Below, one piece after another: positions 12,842 through 22,218 of a DNA stretch of 48,736 bases. The position numbers and the translations under genes were made by a program. This stretch comes from a virus. Position 1 is the first letter of the stretch; every line of letters starts with the position of its first letter. The stretch is from positions 1 to 48,736 of IMG/VR virus record IMGVR_UViG_3300004369_000026; one strand, 5' to 3'. Under the pieces are notes generated by a model that was given only the letters and a program-made list of their open reading frames with translations, had not been told where the DNA came from and made no database searches.

Positions 12842-14392
12842 TTAGTACCCTACATGATCGTCGTTGATTTTTCTCAAATCGCCTTTATTTGTCTGATTGC
12901 CAAAATCATCAAAAGTGGCAACTCGGTTTGCATTGACATTTTGATTGTAATCTGTGTTGTAGATTGGTTCCAGTTCAGCAAAGTCCATTTGAACTTTGTA
13001 TGATACTGGTTGACCCTTATCAAATGCCTGCCAACTACCTTGAGGTGTGTAGTCTGTTTCGAATCTTGTCAGAGCACAAGGTTTGATAATATTTACACCT
13101 GGAATGTCTCTGAAGTTTTCTGTCACATATCTAATAGTGAAAATATTTGGTGTTCCGAGGAAGAACGATGGATCTCCTGCTTCTGCACCACCAACTGCTC
13201 CAGCGTCCTTCTTTGCCGCAGAAAATTCCTTAAAATAACGAATAATCTGTCTGATTCTATTCGCTTCCTGTGGACTTCGGCAGGTGAATTGGAATTGGTA
13301 ATTGAACTGTCTCATTTGTGGACCACGGAACATGAGTTCCATGTTTGAGTTTGGTACAAGTCCTGCACCTCTTGCGAGAAGGGTTTCTGGACTGATATCA
13401 AATCCATACTTGTTCAATACGCCACTTAACAGTCCCGCAGCCGCTGCACTTGCACCGCCTCCAGCACCACTTTCAGTCAATAGTTTGAGTTGCAGTGCAA
13501 GATTACTTGTTCCTCCGATGAGACCTCCGATCAATGGAAGACCAGAAAGTGCAGTTCCCGCACCGTACCCTACAAAGTTTTGGGATACTAAACCTGCTGC
13601 TGCAGCACTCAAATTGTTGAGTTTATCTGTTTCCCAACTTACGGATGAACTGTCCTTTACTGTATTGGGCATGGGGAGGATTACTCCTCCACCAACTTTG
13701 TATTTTAGTGCGGTTCCTCTTTTCAATCCTTTGGTGAGGATATTTGATCTATCGTCTCTAGATTCAATGAAACCCTCTCTGGTAGGTGGTTGATATGAAT
13801 AACACTGAACAACCATCCTATCCTGGAGGTTGGACATATCAATAGGATAGATTAATGGTACAATTGAGGCGTTTCTCTCATTCGCCGTTATATAGTTGGT
13901 AACGTCATATTGAGTGATAACACTCATAGGATCAAAGAGACCAGCAGTTAATGTTGCGATCGTTGTCGTTATGTTAGAAGTGCCAGTTGGATTTGCATAC
14001 GAAATTGGTTCTCCGTTGGAGGAGATTGGTGTCGTTGCTGGACTAGAGGCATATATTCCTTGTCTTTGTGGTGCTGCCCAGGGTGGTAGTGGAGGTTTTC
14101 TTCTTGATTGTCCTCCAGATAAAGCGGAACCTCTTCTGCTATATTCTTCTCTGATTGCAGTTTGAATTTCTTCATGAAAACGTTGTTTATCTCGAGCATT
14201 CAGAGCAAGAATGGTAGAATTTTTCGTCCAGTCACCGTCTGTGTAGATAACGTCTGGGGTTGCCTTATTAGTCCCCGTTTCAATCACACGAACTTTTGCT
14301 TCCTTGAAGTCATACTCCAAGACATATTCAATCGTAACTCCATTGAGAGTTTGAGAGATTGGTGGATCTAATTTAACGGTTTGAAATGCCAT
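12842..14392 (-). CDS. 48: Baseplate tail-tube cap gp48
   Basis: 516 residues, longer than T4 gp48 (364). The N-terminus MAFQTVKLDPPISQTLNGVT and the C-terminal tube-like domain (LMFRGPQMRQFNYQFQFTCR and what follows) identify it. It caps the hub and nucleates tube polymerisation with gp54. The middle (about residues 95-140 and 255-320) is enriched in Pro, Gly and Ala and accounts for the extra length. TAATG overlap with the upstream gene. Downstream is gp53. Confidence 0.82.
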   Translation of the reverse strand: MAFQTVKLDPPISQTLNGVTIEYVLEYDFKEAKVRVIETGTNKATPDVIYTDGDWTKNSTILALNARDKQRFHEEIQTAIREEYSRRGSALSGGQSRRKPPLPPWAAPQRQGIYASSPATTPISSNGEPISYANPTGTSNITTTIATLTAGLFDPMSVITQYDVTNYITANERNASIVPLIYPIDMSNLQDRMVVQCYSYQPPTREGFIESRDDRSNILTKGLKRGTALKYKVGGGVILPMPNTVKDSSSVSWETDKLNNLSAAAAGLVSQNFVGYGAGTALSGLPLIGGLIGGTSNLALQLKLLTESGAGGGASAAAAGLLSGVLNKYGFDISPETLLARGAGLVPNSNMELMFRGPQMRQFNYQFQFTCRSPQEANRIRQIIRYFKEFSAAKKDAGAVGGAEAGDPSFFLGTPNIFTIRYVTENFRDIPGVNIIKPCALTRFETDYTPQGSWQAFDKGQPVSYKVQMDFAELEPIYNTDYNQNVNANRVATFDDFGNQTNKGDLRKINDDHVGY

Positions 14393-14877
14393 TACTTCCA
14401 GGCCCTGTATTTGGGATACTTTTTCCCACGTTTGTCAATGAATCTTTCTGTGGGTAATAACGAAATACTCGCCCAATCTTCGTCGTCTGGAACTTTATAT
14501 AGATTTCCAACGCCAGAGTAAAAATATTTGTGCAAGGAATTTTTGGGTACACTTGCCCCTCTGGACTTATTTATTAGGCTTTTCGCAACGGCATCCCTGT
14601 AATCTGGATTTATATAATGTAAGTTTGCACCAAGAAATCCATCTCTCAAAAAATCTAGGACAAATACCAGAGGTTGCATGTCCCAAAAGTCATAGTTTTG
14701 TGGATATGCAGCACCATAAGAAAAGAAGACTAAACTTCCGACTTCAATCCAACCAGTATCACTTGCGCTGATGTCTGGATCTTGCAGTCCAGAAAGGGAC
14801 TCTTCTAGTTGAGCAATATACCAATCGGCACTTTTATTTTGTTTTCCTGCTTTTTGTTTGATTTCTTCTGCGATCAT
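14392..14877 (-). CDS. Conserved neck/baseplate-operon protein of unknown function
   Basis: 161 residues. It contains NYDFWDMQPLVFVLDFL, then GFLGANLHYINPDYRDAVAK, a phrase I associate with a conserved family encoded near head- and neck-completion genes in T4-like phages. No catalytic motif is apparent. It is coupled to gp4 upstream (TGA/ATG overlap at 14874-14877) and to gp48 downstream (TAATG). A structural or assembly role is inferred from position only. Confidence 0.65.
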   Translation of the reverse strand: MIAEEIKQKAGKQNKSADWYIAQLEESLSGLQDPDISASDTGWIEVGSLVFFSYGAAYPQNYDFWDMQPLVFVLDFLRDGFLGANLHYINPDYRDAVAKSLINKSRGASVPKNSLHKYFYSGVGNLYKVPDDEDWASISLLPTERFIDKRGKKYPKYRAWK

Positions 14878-15314
14878 TTGATTCCTAGTTCGTCTTCGGT
14901 CATAATTTTGAATTCATAATTACGATCCGCACAAAACTCTTCCGCTGCCTTCCATTTTGCCTGATTTACTGCCCACAGTTCAACACTTCGAACCCAGGCT
15001 TTTGTTTTTTTCTTGGGATTTGTTGGAGGCATTTGAACTTCTTTCTTGGGTTTGATCTCAATGACCATAACCCTTCTTTTTCCTGTTGCGTCAATATACT
15101 TTACAAAAAAGTCAGGAAAATAACGATGATACTTATTATCTAGTGGAGATTTATATAGAATGCAGAATTCTTCAGATTGCCATTGGTATACACTCTCATT
15201 CAGATCACAGTACCTCATAAACTTTCGCTCCCAAAGTGACCTATAAATAATATTTGTAGGGTCGCCCTTGTATTTCTTGGGATACTCTGGTTTATATTTT
15301 CCTTTGTAGGACAT
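14874..15314 (-). CDS. 4: Head completion protein gp4
   Basis: 146 residues from the second Met (MSYKGKYKPEYPKKYKGD); a start two codons earlier at 15320 is possible. T4 gp4 (about 150 residues) begins similarly. Nuclease-like residues RSLWERKFMRYCD, YFPDFFVKY and VIEIKPKKE form a PD-(D/E)XK-like core. gp4 is needed to complete DNA-filled heads before tail joining and has been suggested to trim DNA. First gene of the minus operon, behind GATAAATA. Confidence 0.88.
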   Translation of the reverse strand: MSYKGKYKPEYPKKYKGDPTNIIYRSLWERKFMRYCDLNESVYQWQSEEFCILYKSPLDNKYHRYFPDFFVKYIDATGKRRVMVIEIKPKKEVQMPPTNPKKKTKAWVRSVELWAVNQAKWKAAEEFCADRNYEFKIMTEDELGIK

Positions 15315-15337
15315 ATACATAGTATAAAGGATCTTAG

Positions 15338-15345
15338 TATTTATC
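15338..15345 (-). promoter_or_regulatory. T4-late-type promoter for the gp4-gp53 operon
   Basis: Read on the minus strand the octamer is GATAAATA, close to the T4 late TATAAATA, about 23-30 nt before the gp4 start. It lies 2 nt from the gp54 ATG on the plus strand, so the two operons diverge from a 26-nt gap. Confidence 0.7.
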
Positions 15346-15346
15346 C

Positions 15347-16303
15347 ATGTCTAATAAAGGTCAAAGTGCTAATCATAGACGTGTGGAGAATGGCAATTCC
15401 CCATATCTTCTAGATGTGGATGCAAATGGGGGAAATCAGAGAAGTTTTCAGAACTACTTGAGTTCTCCTTCTACTTCAAATCATTACAAAGTAAATTTAA
15501 ATCTGGCTAAGGTCAACAGTGGTCAGAATATGGACCGACTGTCCGAATGGTTGACCAGTGCAGGTGTTTTTGGTGCTGATGAACCACAAAGATTCGACTT
15601 CTTGTGTTCAGAGACTATGTTGCCTGGAACAAGTGTTGAGACATTTACGGAACTTGGAAGTAGACAGGGACTTGAGGAATTTTTTCCTACTAGAAAGATC
15701 TATAATGATCTGAGTATGACATTCTATGTCTCCTCCGATTACAGAATTTTGAAACTTTTTCAAGAGTGGATGAATTTTATCAATCCACTCTATGATCCAT
15801 CCATCGGCAAACTCAAAACAGCATCTCCTGGCGGATATCCATCTTTAAGGGATATTCAGAGTTTCCATAGACATCGTTATCCCATAGAATATCGTAGAGA
15901 AATTTCTGTAACTAAATTTGAGAGAGACATTGGCAATCTTAATGGAAGAAATTTTGGACCTGGTAATAAGTTGATGTATGTCTTTATCAATGCATTCCCA
16001 ATCAATATCAATTCTGTTGCCTTGTCCTACGATGAAGCGCAAGTACTAAAAGTTACAGTTGACTTTAAGTATGATAGATATACTCTCGTACATACTGGTC
16101 AGCCAGTTGTTCCTGCACAAAAAGCAGAACAACCAACTGATGTTGAGGGCAACAAACTTGCATCTTCTAGTGCAAATGTAAATGACGGAAGAGCCCCATG
16201 GGATGTTGGTTCCCCATCTCCATTCTTAGGAGAAACCCCAACATTTGGAGTAAGTCAAACACTTAAAGAATTCAATTCACCTCTGCTCAATAATCCAACC
16301 TAA
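15347..16303 (+). CDS. 54: Baseplate tail-tube initiator gp54
   Basis: 318 residues (T4 gp54: 320). Tube-fold segments FDFLCSETMLPGTSVETFTE and RKIYNDLSMTFYVSSDYRIL, with the later MYVFINAFPININSVALSYD, are those of the gp19/gp54 family. gp54 starts tail-tube growth on the baseplate. It leads a plus-strand operon of hub genes. Its TAA overlaps the late motif for gp26. Confidence 0.88.
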   Translation: MSNKGQSANHRRVENGNSPYLLDVDANGGNQRSFQNYLSSPSTSNHYKVNLNLAKVNSGQNMDRLSEWLTSAGVFGADEPQRFDFLCSETMLPGTSVETFTELGSRQGLEEFFPTRKIYNDLSMTFYVSSDYRILKLFQEWMNFINPLYDPSIGKLKTASPGGYPSLRDIQSFHRHRYPIEYRREISVTKFERDIGNLNGRNFGPGNKLMYVFINAFPININSVALSYDEAQVLKVTVDFKYDRYTLVHTGQPVVPAQKAEQPTDVEGNKLASSSANVNDGRAPWDVGSPSPFLGETPTFGVSQTLKEFNSPLLNNPT

Positions 16304-16306
16304 ATA
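16299..16306 (+). promoter_or_regulatory. T4-late-type promoter octamer before gp26
   Basis: CCTAAATA overlaps the gp54 stop and lies 20 nt before ATG 16327. Confidence 0.55.
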
Positions 16307-16326
16307 AATCACTGATCTAAATTATT

Positions 16327-17052
16327 ATGCCCTTACCAAAGATCTCAACCCCAACTTATGAGTTGACTTTACCCTCCACTGGAAAGATTGTAAAGTTTAG
16401 ACCCTTTCTAGTTAAAGAAGAAAAAATTCTAATCCTGGCATTAGAGAGTCAAGATACCAAACAAATTACTGATGCCATCAAACAAGTATTGAAAGATTGT
16501 GTTCTTACTAGAGGAATCAAGGTAGAACAACTTCCTACATTTGACATCGAATACTTGTTTCTAAACATTCGTGGTAAGTCTGTTTCTGAATCTGTAGATC
16601 TTATTATCACTTGTGGCGATGATGGAGTAACACAAGTACCAGTGAGTGTTTATATTGATGAGATCGAAGTCGTAAAAGATCCAGAACATACGCCTGATAT
16701 TCGAGTTGATAATGACATCATGATTCGAATGAAATATCCTTCGATGGAGGAATTCGTTAAAAACAACTTCACCGTAGAAGGCGATGATGTCAACGAAGTC
16801 GAACAATCCTTTGAAATCATTGCGTCGTGCATTGAACAGATTTATACTGAAGAAGACGCCTGGGCTAGCGAGGATATTAGTAAGAAAGAAATGGTTTCTT
16901 GGATTGAAGGACTGACCTCCGAACAATTCAAGAAGATTGAAAGATTCTTTGAGACTATGCCCAAACTTTCTCATACGTTAAGTGTGAGAAATCCCAACAC
17001 AGGTGAAGATAATACTGTCGTTCTGGAGGGATTGACCAGTTTTTTCGCTTAG
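16327..17052 (+). CDS. 26: Baseplate hub assembly protein gp26
   Basis: 241 residues (T4 gp26: 208). The N-terminus MPLPKISTPTYELTLPSTGK, followed by VKFRPFLVKEEKILILALES, is the recognisable T4 gp26 family start. Such proteins act in hub assembly and resemble tail-assembly chaperones of other phages. Immediately followed by a small ORF (TAGTAATG), as chaperone pairs often are. Confidence 0.85.
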   Translation: MPLPKISTPTYELTLPSTGKIVKFRPFLVKEEKILILALESQDTKQITDAIKQVLKDCVLTRGIKVEQLPTFDIEYLFLNIRGKSVSESVDLIITCGDDGVTQVPVSVYIDEIEVVKDPEHTPDIRVDNDIMIRMKYPSMEEFVKNNFTVEGDDVNEVEQSFEIIASCIEQIYTEEDAWASEDISKKEMVSWIEGLTSEQFKKIERFFETMPKLSHTLSVRNPNTGEDNTVVLEGLTSFFA

Positions 17053-17054
17053 TA

Positions 17055-17237
17055 ATGTCTCAGATGAATCTTGAGGCATACTTTAGGATTAATTTCGCTC
17101 TCATGCAGTTCCATAAATACAGCTTGACAGAGATCGAAAATATGATGCCCTGGGAAAGGGACATTTATGTAGGATTGCTGAAACAGCATATTGAAGAAGA
17201 GAATCTCAAAGCACAACAAAGAGCTGCTAATCAGTAA
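17055..17237 (+). CDS. Small protein paired with gp26 (chaperone- or gp51-like position)
   Basis: 60 residues, MSQMNLEAYFRINFALMQFH..., with TEIENMMPWERDIYVGLLKQ. The LT-x-E-I-x-x-MPW-x-R pattern is like the short second tail-assembly chaperones of many myophages. In cyanophages a gene in this place is sometimes called gp51; I see no direct similarity to T4 gp51. It starts 2 nt after gp26 and its stop overlaps the next ATG. Confidence 0.65.
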   Translation: MSQMNLEAYFRINFALMQFHKYSLTEIENMMPWERDIYVGLLKQHIEEENLKAQQRAANQ

Positions 17238-18985
17238 TGAAAAGATCCGCCTTCACCTCCATTAGACCGAAAAGCATATTAAGAAGAGGTTCCAAGAAAA
17301 TTGGAGCAAAGACTCTTCGTGGTGGTTCTCGTTCTGGTTTCTTTGGTGGTAAGTCTATTGGATCTGCACTTGGAAATGCATTTAAGGGTAAGGTAAAGGC
17401 TGCTCCTAATGGACTGGGTTCAGTCATTCAGAACATCTCCCAAACAGTTGGTGGTGGAGATCAGTCCAACGTAGTAAATATCAACAAGTTTATTCAACAG
17501 AAGGTTTCTGACGCGCTGAGTAAGACGGGATCACTTTCCGCTCAGGTGCAGATGCCTCAGCTGGATGGTATCCTCAATGCCTTTGGAGGCATTGCAGATT
17601 ATATGAGAAGTCTTGCTGATCCTTCAGCATTGAGTGACTTCTCTCGTGGAATAGATTCTGTCAATGAATCCTTATCGAAAACCACCGATCTTGTAGTAAA
17701 GGTTAGATCCTTTATCAAGAAACTTGTCAAAGATCTTGGTAAAGTAAAAGGTGGAGGAGGAGGCGGTGGCGGCCTTTTGGGTGCCGCTGCTCTGGGATTG
17801 GGTGGTACAGCTGCTCTTGGAGGTGCTAAGAAGGGGTTATTAAAGAAGGGCGGAGGTGCCCTTGCTAAATTCTTTGGTGGAAAGAAAGGTAAGTTGCTCC
17901 TTGGTCTTGGTGGACTGGGATTAATTGGTGCTGGTGCAGCAAGTGCAGCAGAAGGTCCTACTGGAGAACCAATTGAAATTCCACCTCCAATTCCAGAAGA
18001 AGATGTAAATATCTTTAATAAGACTGTAGATGATTTTAGTAAGTTCGTAAAGAAACTGCTTGAGGCTCCACCAAAACCTCCTGGAAAGGGATCTGAACAA
18101 AAACCAGCTCCAAGTTCTTCAACTCCTACCAGTTCTCCTATGAGTTCTGGTCCCAGTGGACCAGTTGCTGGTGTTACTACTCCAGAGGCAAAAGCCGCGA
18201 TTCAAACTATCACTCAATTGGAAGGGACTTCTGGCCCAGGTGGTTATAGTAGATGGTTTGGTGATCGTCAGGGTGAGATGAAGTATGGTGATATTACTGG
18301 AAAAACTCTTAAAGAAGTGGATGATCTTCAGACACGGTTCTTGCAGGATCCACAGTCAGAGTTTACTGATAGGACTGGGAAAAAGGGTAGATCTGCCGCA
18401 GTTGGTGCAGGACAGTTTACCTTCCTCTTGGATCATGCTAGGAGAATGGATCCTAATGTAGATATTACCAAGCAGACTTTCAATCAAGAATATCAGAACA
18501 GACTTATGATGTTCCTTGCCAAAGAGAGGGGAGTAGATCTCAATAAACCTCTCACAGAGGCAGACATGACGAAGTTGGGTGGTGTATGGGCGAGTATGAC
18601 ACCACAATACAATCAGACATCTAGAACTGCAGCTCAAAGTTTGCAGGTTTACAATGCAAATCTTAAGAAGGCCAGAGCGGCGGGTGCAGTCTTACCACAG
18701 ACTCCAGAGACTATGATTGACCCCGCAGGACCACAATCGAGTGCTGCAACTTCGCCCGAGACTATCGGTACGGTTGCTCAGGTTCCACAAACTCAGCTGG
18801 GTCAAAACAATGTTCAGGTAATCAATACAGGAATGGGAGATCAAGGTTCTGGTCAAATTGATCCTTCCAATGTTCCTGCACCATCTGTTTCCGCTAATAC
18901 AGTTCCATTCCATATGCCTTATGATGAGGATAATATGGAAAGACTGGGAACCATTAGTATCTATAACCTAATCAGTGCAAGCTAG
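17237..18985 (+). CDS. Hub/tape-measure-type structural protein with lysozyme-like domain
   Basis: 582 residues, close to T4 gp29 (590). Residues 1-55 are very basic, 80-170 helical, 171-240 a Gly-rich hydrophobic segment (GGGGGGGGLLGAAALG) that could insert in membrane, and 315-480 a lysozyme/transglycosylase-like domain. In that domain E329 (ITQLEGT) is a plausible catalytic Glu, and SAAVGAGQFTF resembles the conserved segment after it. The tail is low complexity. Size and position between gp26 and gp27 suggest a tape measure or hub protein that delivers a peptidoglycan hydrolase. Identity with gp29 is inference. Confidence 0.7.
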   Translation: MKRSAFTSIRPKSILRRGSKKIGAKTLRGGSRSGFFGGKSIGSALGNAFKGKVKAAPNGLGSVIQNISQTVGGGDQSNVVNINKFIQQKVSDALSKTGSLSAQVQMPQLDGILNAFGGIADYMRSLADPSALSDFSRGIDSVNESLSKTTDLVVKVRSFIKKLVKDLGKVKGGGGGGGGLLGAAALGLGGTAALGGAKKGLLKKGGGALAKFFGGKKGKLLLGLGGLGLIGAGAASAAEGPTGEPIEIPPPIPEEDVNIFNKTVDDFSKFVKKLLEAPPKPPGKGSEQKPAPSSSTPTSSPMSSGPSGPVAGVTTPEAKAAIQTITQLEGTSGPGGYSRWFGDRQGEMKYGDITGKTLKEVDDLQTRFLQDPQSEFTDRTGKKGRSAAVGAGQFTFLLDHARRMDPNVDITKQTFNQEYQNRLMMFLAKERGVDLNKPLTEADMTKLGGVWASMTPQYNQTSRTAAQSLQVYNANLKKARAAGAVLPQTPETMIDPAGPQSSAATSPETIGTVAQVPQTQLGQNNVQVINTGMGDQGSGQIDPSNVPAPSVSANTVPFHMPYDEDNMERLGTISIYNLISAS

Positions 18986-18989
18986 TGCC

Positions 18990-20912
18990 ATGATTGGAAA
19001 TAACATCACCAGAAAACAGAAAGTTGTCGAGTCGATCTTTAGAAGATCTAAAAAGGAACTCGGTAGGGGTAAAGTTCAGTTTAGTGAATTAACAAATTTT
19101 CTCGAAAAGGCAAAGAATAAACTTGACAGTGCGCCTACACTTACAGATAGAGAACTTTTTAAACTAAAGTCATTTGATATCTCTAAACTCAGTGGTAATC
19201 AAGGTGGTGGATTTGTTTCTAGTGCCTTAGGACTTCTTGGTTCTGTTGGACTTGGGATGGTTGGTGAGAATCTTGCAAAGAAATTCTTCGGCAAGAAACT
19301 TGCACAAAAGGGTGCAGAGACTGTAGCGAAAAAAGTAACTAAAGAAGTTGCACAAGAGGGTGCAGAGACTGCAGGAAAACTCGTCAGTAAAGAAGCTCTT
19401 GAAGCTGGTGGAAAAGTTCTTGCGAAGGAAGGTACAGAGAAGGCAGCTACTAAGGGTATTGGTAAATTACTAGGCAAAAAGATCCCAGTTGTTGGCGCTG
19501 CATTGGGGGGAATCTTCGCTGTTGAGAGAGCCATGAAGGGTGATCTACTTGGTGCTGCTGGAGAACTTGCATCTGGTGTGGCATCAACAGTTCCTGGATT
19601 TGGTACTGCTGCTTCTCTTGCTATTGATGGTGCTCTTCTCGCAAGAGACGTTAAGAAAGCTTCGGATAATGCAGATAAGACAAGCTCAGATACAACTACA
19701 ACCAAAGAGGGTTTAGAGGTTGTCCAGCCTCAAACATCGATGATGGACATGCCAAAATTCCGCAAGGCTGTTGATGATTTTGGAAAAATTGAAATTGATT
19801 TTGCAAGTAGAACTTTTGGTGGTGGGGATCCCGCTGCAACTGGACAAGCAAGACCAGTATCTACTGTTATGGAAGGTACTCCTGAGGCACCTGTCGCTCC
19901 TGGTGGTGGACTTAAGTCCCTTGCAGACGCTGCAGAGAGTCTTAAGGGAATGAATAGTAATAGAAAGGAAACTGATTGGGGTAGAAATGGTTGTGTCTGG
20001 GCAGTTAATCAGGTCTATAAGGCAGCAGGACTAACACCACCCTGGGGAACTTCTTTGTGGGTTCCTACAGCTGAGAAGAAAATGATCGATGCTGGATATG
20101 TTGAGATTCCTCGTGATCAGAGACAACCTGGCGACATTATGATTAACTATAATACTCGTTACGCGGGAGATCCTGAACCACAGGCTCATATTGGTGTCGT
20201 TATCAACAATGGAAATGTGTTGTCGAACTCATCGAGTAGGGCGTCGTTCAGTACAGAATTGTCTCCAGAGGGGTATGATAACATTTATGGAGGAGAAAGA
20301 GGTAAAATTTATCGAGCACCATCAACAATCACCAATAAAGGCACAACTACAACAACACAGAAACCTCCCGCTGTCAATGGTACTAGTGCAGCTGCTAACA
20401 CAAAACAAGTTGCTACAATACAAACACAACCAAAACCTGGTGATATAAGAAAGACAACGAGAAAGGTTCAACTTCGTGGTGCTAAGACCAAAAATGAAAC
20501 CGTATATCAGAGATATGATGAGAAAAATGGATGGCAAACTGCTACTGGAAAGACCGCAGCAGAGTTGGAAAAATTAATAAAACAACAAGAGTATGAGAGA
20601 TCGCAACAGGGACGTGCAAACTTAACTTCACCTCCTGTTAATCCTGGGGTTCCCGATAGTGTGGTTATGAGTAGAAAAACTCCAGTAGAGGCCGAGAGTC
20701 AAATGGTTTCCACATACACTGCATATAACAATCCCACGAACATGGTAAATAGTACAACACTCATTAATATATCAACTGGCGGTAGTGGTTTCAAACCACC
20801 AATGGTTGTTCAGATGGGTGGTGGACAGACGGCAACAATTGTACCTCCTTCCGATTCTGCTGTTGCCCTAAAACTCGCAAAAGCAGTTCTCTACAATAAG
20901 TTGGTCTCCTAA
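18990..20912 (+). CDS. Hub/tape-measure-type structural protein with CHAP-like domain
   Basis: 640 residues from ATG 18990 (MIGNNITRKQKVVESIF); an in-frame GTG at 18975 precedes the upstream stop. Residues 75-220 are a Gly/Ala-rich membrane-compatible region with imperfect repeats (AEGAETAxKxVxKE-like). A CHAP-like amidase/peptidase domain follows: Cys near 335 in GRNGCVWAVNQVYKAAG, His near 399 in PQAHIGVVINNG, and a QPGDIM segment between them. The C-terminal 200 residues are Thr/Pro-rich. Domain layout parallels the preceding gene, so both may act together in the tail lumen or hub. Confidence 0.7.
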   Translation: MIGNNITRKQKVVESIFRRSKKELGRGKVQFSELTNFLEKAKNKLDSAPTLTDRELFKLKSFDISKLSGNQGGGFVSSALGLLGSVGLGMVGENLAKKFFGKKLAQKGAETVAKKVTKEVAQEGAETAGKLVSKEALEAGGKVLAKEGTEKAATKGIGKLLGKKIPVVGAALGGIFAVERAMKGDLLGAAGELASGVASTVPGFGTAASLAIDGALLARDVKKASDNADKTSSDTTTTKEGLEVVQPQTSMMDMPKFRKAVDDFGKIEIDFASRTFGGGDPAATGQARPVSTVMEGTPEAPVAPGGGLKSLADAAESLKGMNSNRKETDWGRNGCVWAVNQVYKAAGLTPPWGTSLWVPTAEKKMIDAGYVEIPRDQRQPGDIMINYNTRYAGDPEPQAHIGVVINNGNVLSNSSSRASFSTELSPEGYDNIYGGERGKIYRAPSTITNKGTTTTTQKPPAVNGTSAAANTKQVATIQTQPKPGDIRKTTRKVQLRGAKTKNETVYQRYDEKNGWQTATGKTAAELEKLIKQQEYERSQQGRANLTSPPVNPGVPDSVVMSRKTPVEAESQMVSTYTAYNNPTNMVNSTTLINISTGGSGFKPPMVVQMGGGQTATIVPPSDSAVALKLAKAVLYNKLVS

Positions 20913-22207
20913 TGGCACAAGAGTTAGAAGCTATAACCTATAACGAAGCGACTCTGACATCTAATGATGGAAAGAGAGCGGAGGACATTTCGCAGTATAT
21001 TAGTTCATTTGATTATTTTGAGGATATCCTTTCCTCTACAGTAACTGCAAGGGCTCATATCGTTAACACTACGGGATTATACAATAGACTTCCTATTCGT
21101 AGTGGGGAGAGATTTGACGTTGAGATTGCCAATGTCAAAGGACTTTTCAGTAGAAATAAGAAGAAACCTTTGTATGTTACTAGTGTCAGTAACTACATGT
21201 CAAAAGAAAATACAGAGAACTTTTATTTGCATTTTAGATCTCTGGAAGCTATTAGTAATGAAACTTCTAGATGTGTTAAAAAGTATGAGAAGGCATCTAT
21301 CAGTGAACACGTTGAAGATATCTTGAAAAATATATTGGAAACTGATAGAATAGGTACGATCGAGAGAACAGTAAATTCGTATGGTTTTTATGGCAATCAA
21401 AAGAAACCATTTCATGTTTTGAAATGGTTGGGCCCTAAAGGAATCCCTGCAGCAAAGAAACCATCAGGAACAAGTGGTGATGGAGAGACGGGAGAAGCAA
21501 AAGGAACGTCGGGGTACTTTTTCTTTGAGAATGCCGATGGGTTTAATTTTAGAAGTATTGAATCAATGGTTTCGAAAACAACTCAACCTATTGGTGGACA
21601 AGAAAAATCAATTCAAACTTTCATATACAGTTCTGAAATTAGTGGAGAAGTAAAGGCATCACTCTCAAATAAGATTATTCAACACGTCTTAGAGAAAAAT
21701 ACGGAACTCTTGGGTTCTTTAAGAATTGGATTATATGGCAATAGAACATTCTTATTTAATCCATATAATCTCTCACTGGACAGGTATGATTATACTCTCG
21801 ATAACGAACTTGGAAACAAGTTAGGATCTGATAACTCAAACGGACTTCCTGAGTTTTTTACTCAAACTCCGAGTAGAATATTGGTTAGATCTTCTGATCG
21901 AGGCATGTTTAGTGACTCGATTACAGAAGACTCTGGAAGAGACAATGCCGATATGGCAAAGTCTTATGCCAGATATAACCTGTTGTTCAGTCAGTCACTA
22001 AATATCAATGTGCCTCTAAATGCTAGTCTAAAAGCTGGTGACATCGTAAAAGTTATACTGCCCGACTCGGGTTCTCCCTCAAACAACAGAGTTGAAGTTG
22101 ATGAACAGATGAGTGGTTACTACCTTATTAAAAACTTGAGGCATCATTTTGAAAAAGGAAGAGCCACTACATCTATTTCATTGATCAGAGACTCATATGG
22201 TCTATAA
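20912..22207 (+). CDS. 27: Baseplate hub subunit, gp27-like
   Basis: 431 residues (T4 gp27: 391). N-terminal strands (ITYNEATLTSNDGKRAEDIS, then YFEDILSSTVTARAHIVNTT) and the later RIGLYGNRTFLFNPYNLSLD and GYYLIKNLRHHFEKGRATTS fit hub proteins of the gp27/VgrG N-terminal type. It would form the trimeric ring carrying the gp5 spike. It begins at a TAATG junction and is followed by CP12 and then the gp5-like gene. Confidence 0.75.
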   Translation: MAQELEAITYNEATLTSNDGKRAEDISQYISSFDYFEDILSSTVTARAHIVNTTGLYNRLPIRSGERFDVEIANVKGLFSRNKKKPLYVTSVSNYMSKENTENFYLHFRSLEAISNETSRCVKKYEKASISEHVEDILKNILETDRIGTIERTVNSYGFYGNQKKPFHVLKWLGPKGIPAAKKPSGTSGDGETGEAKGTSGYFFFENADGFNFRSIESMVSKTTQPIGGQEKSIQTFIYSSEISGEVKASLSNKIIQHVLEKNTELLGSLRIGLYGNRTFLFNPYNLSLDRYDYTLDNELGNKLGSDNSNGLPEFFTQTPSRILVRSSDRGMFSDSITEDSGRDNADMAKSYARYNLLFSQSLNINVPLNASLKAGDIVKVILPDSGSPSNNRVEVDEQMSGYYLIKNLRHHFEKGRATTSISLIRDSYGL

Positions 22208-22218
22208 TTTAACAACAA

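Noticed and set aside
13969-14199. Minus-strand frame within the gp48 gene region
   Set aside because: Shifted frame on the same strand as gp48; no start signal and no family resemblance.
15240-15256. CTATAAATAATA late-promoter look-alike inside gene 4
   Set aside because: It points antisense to gene 4 with no gene start within a useful distance other than gp54 at 15347, which is about 100 nt away; chance AT-rich match likely.
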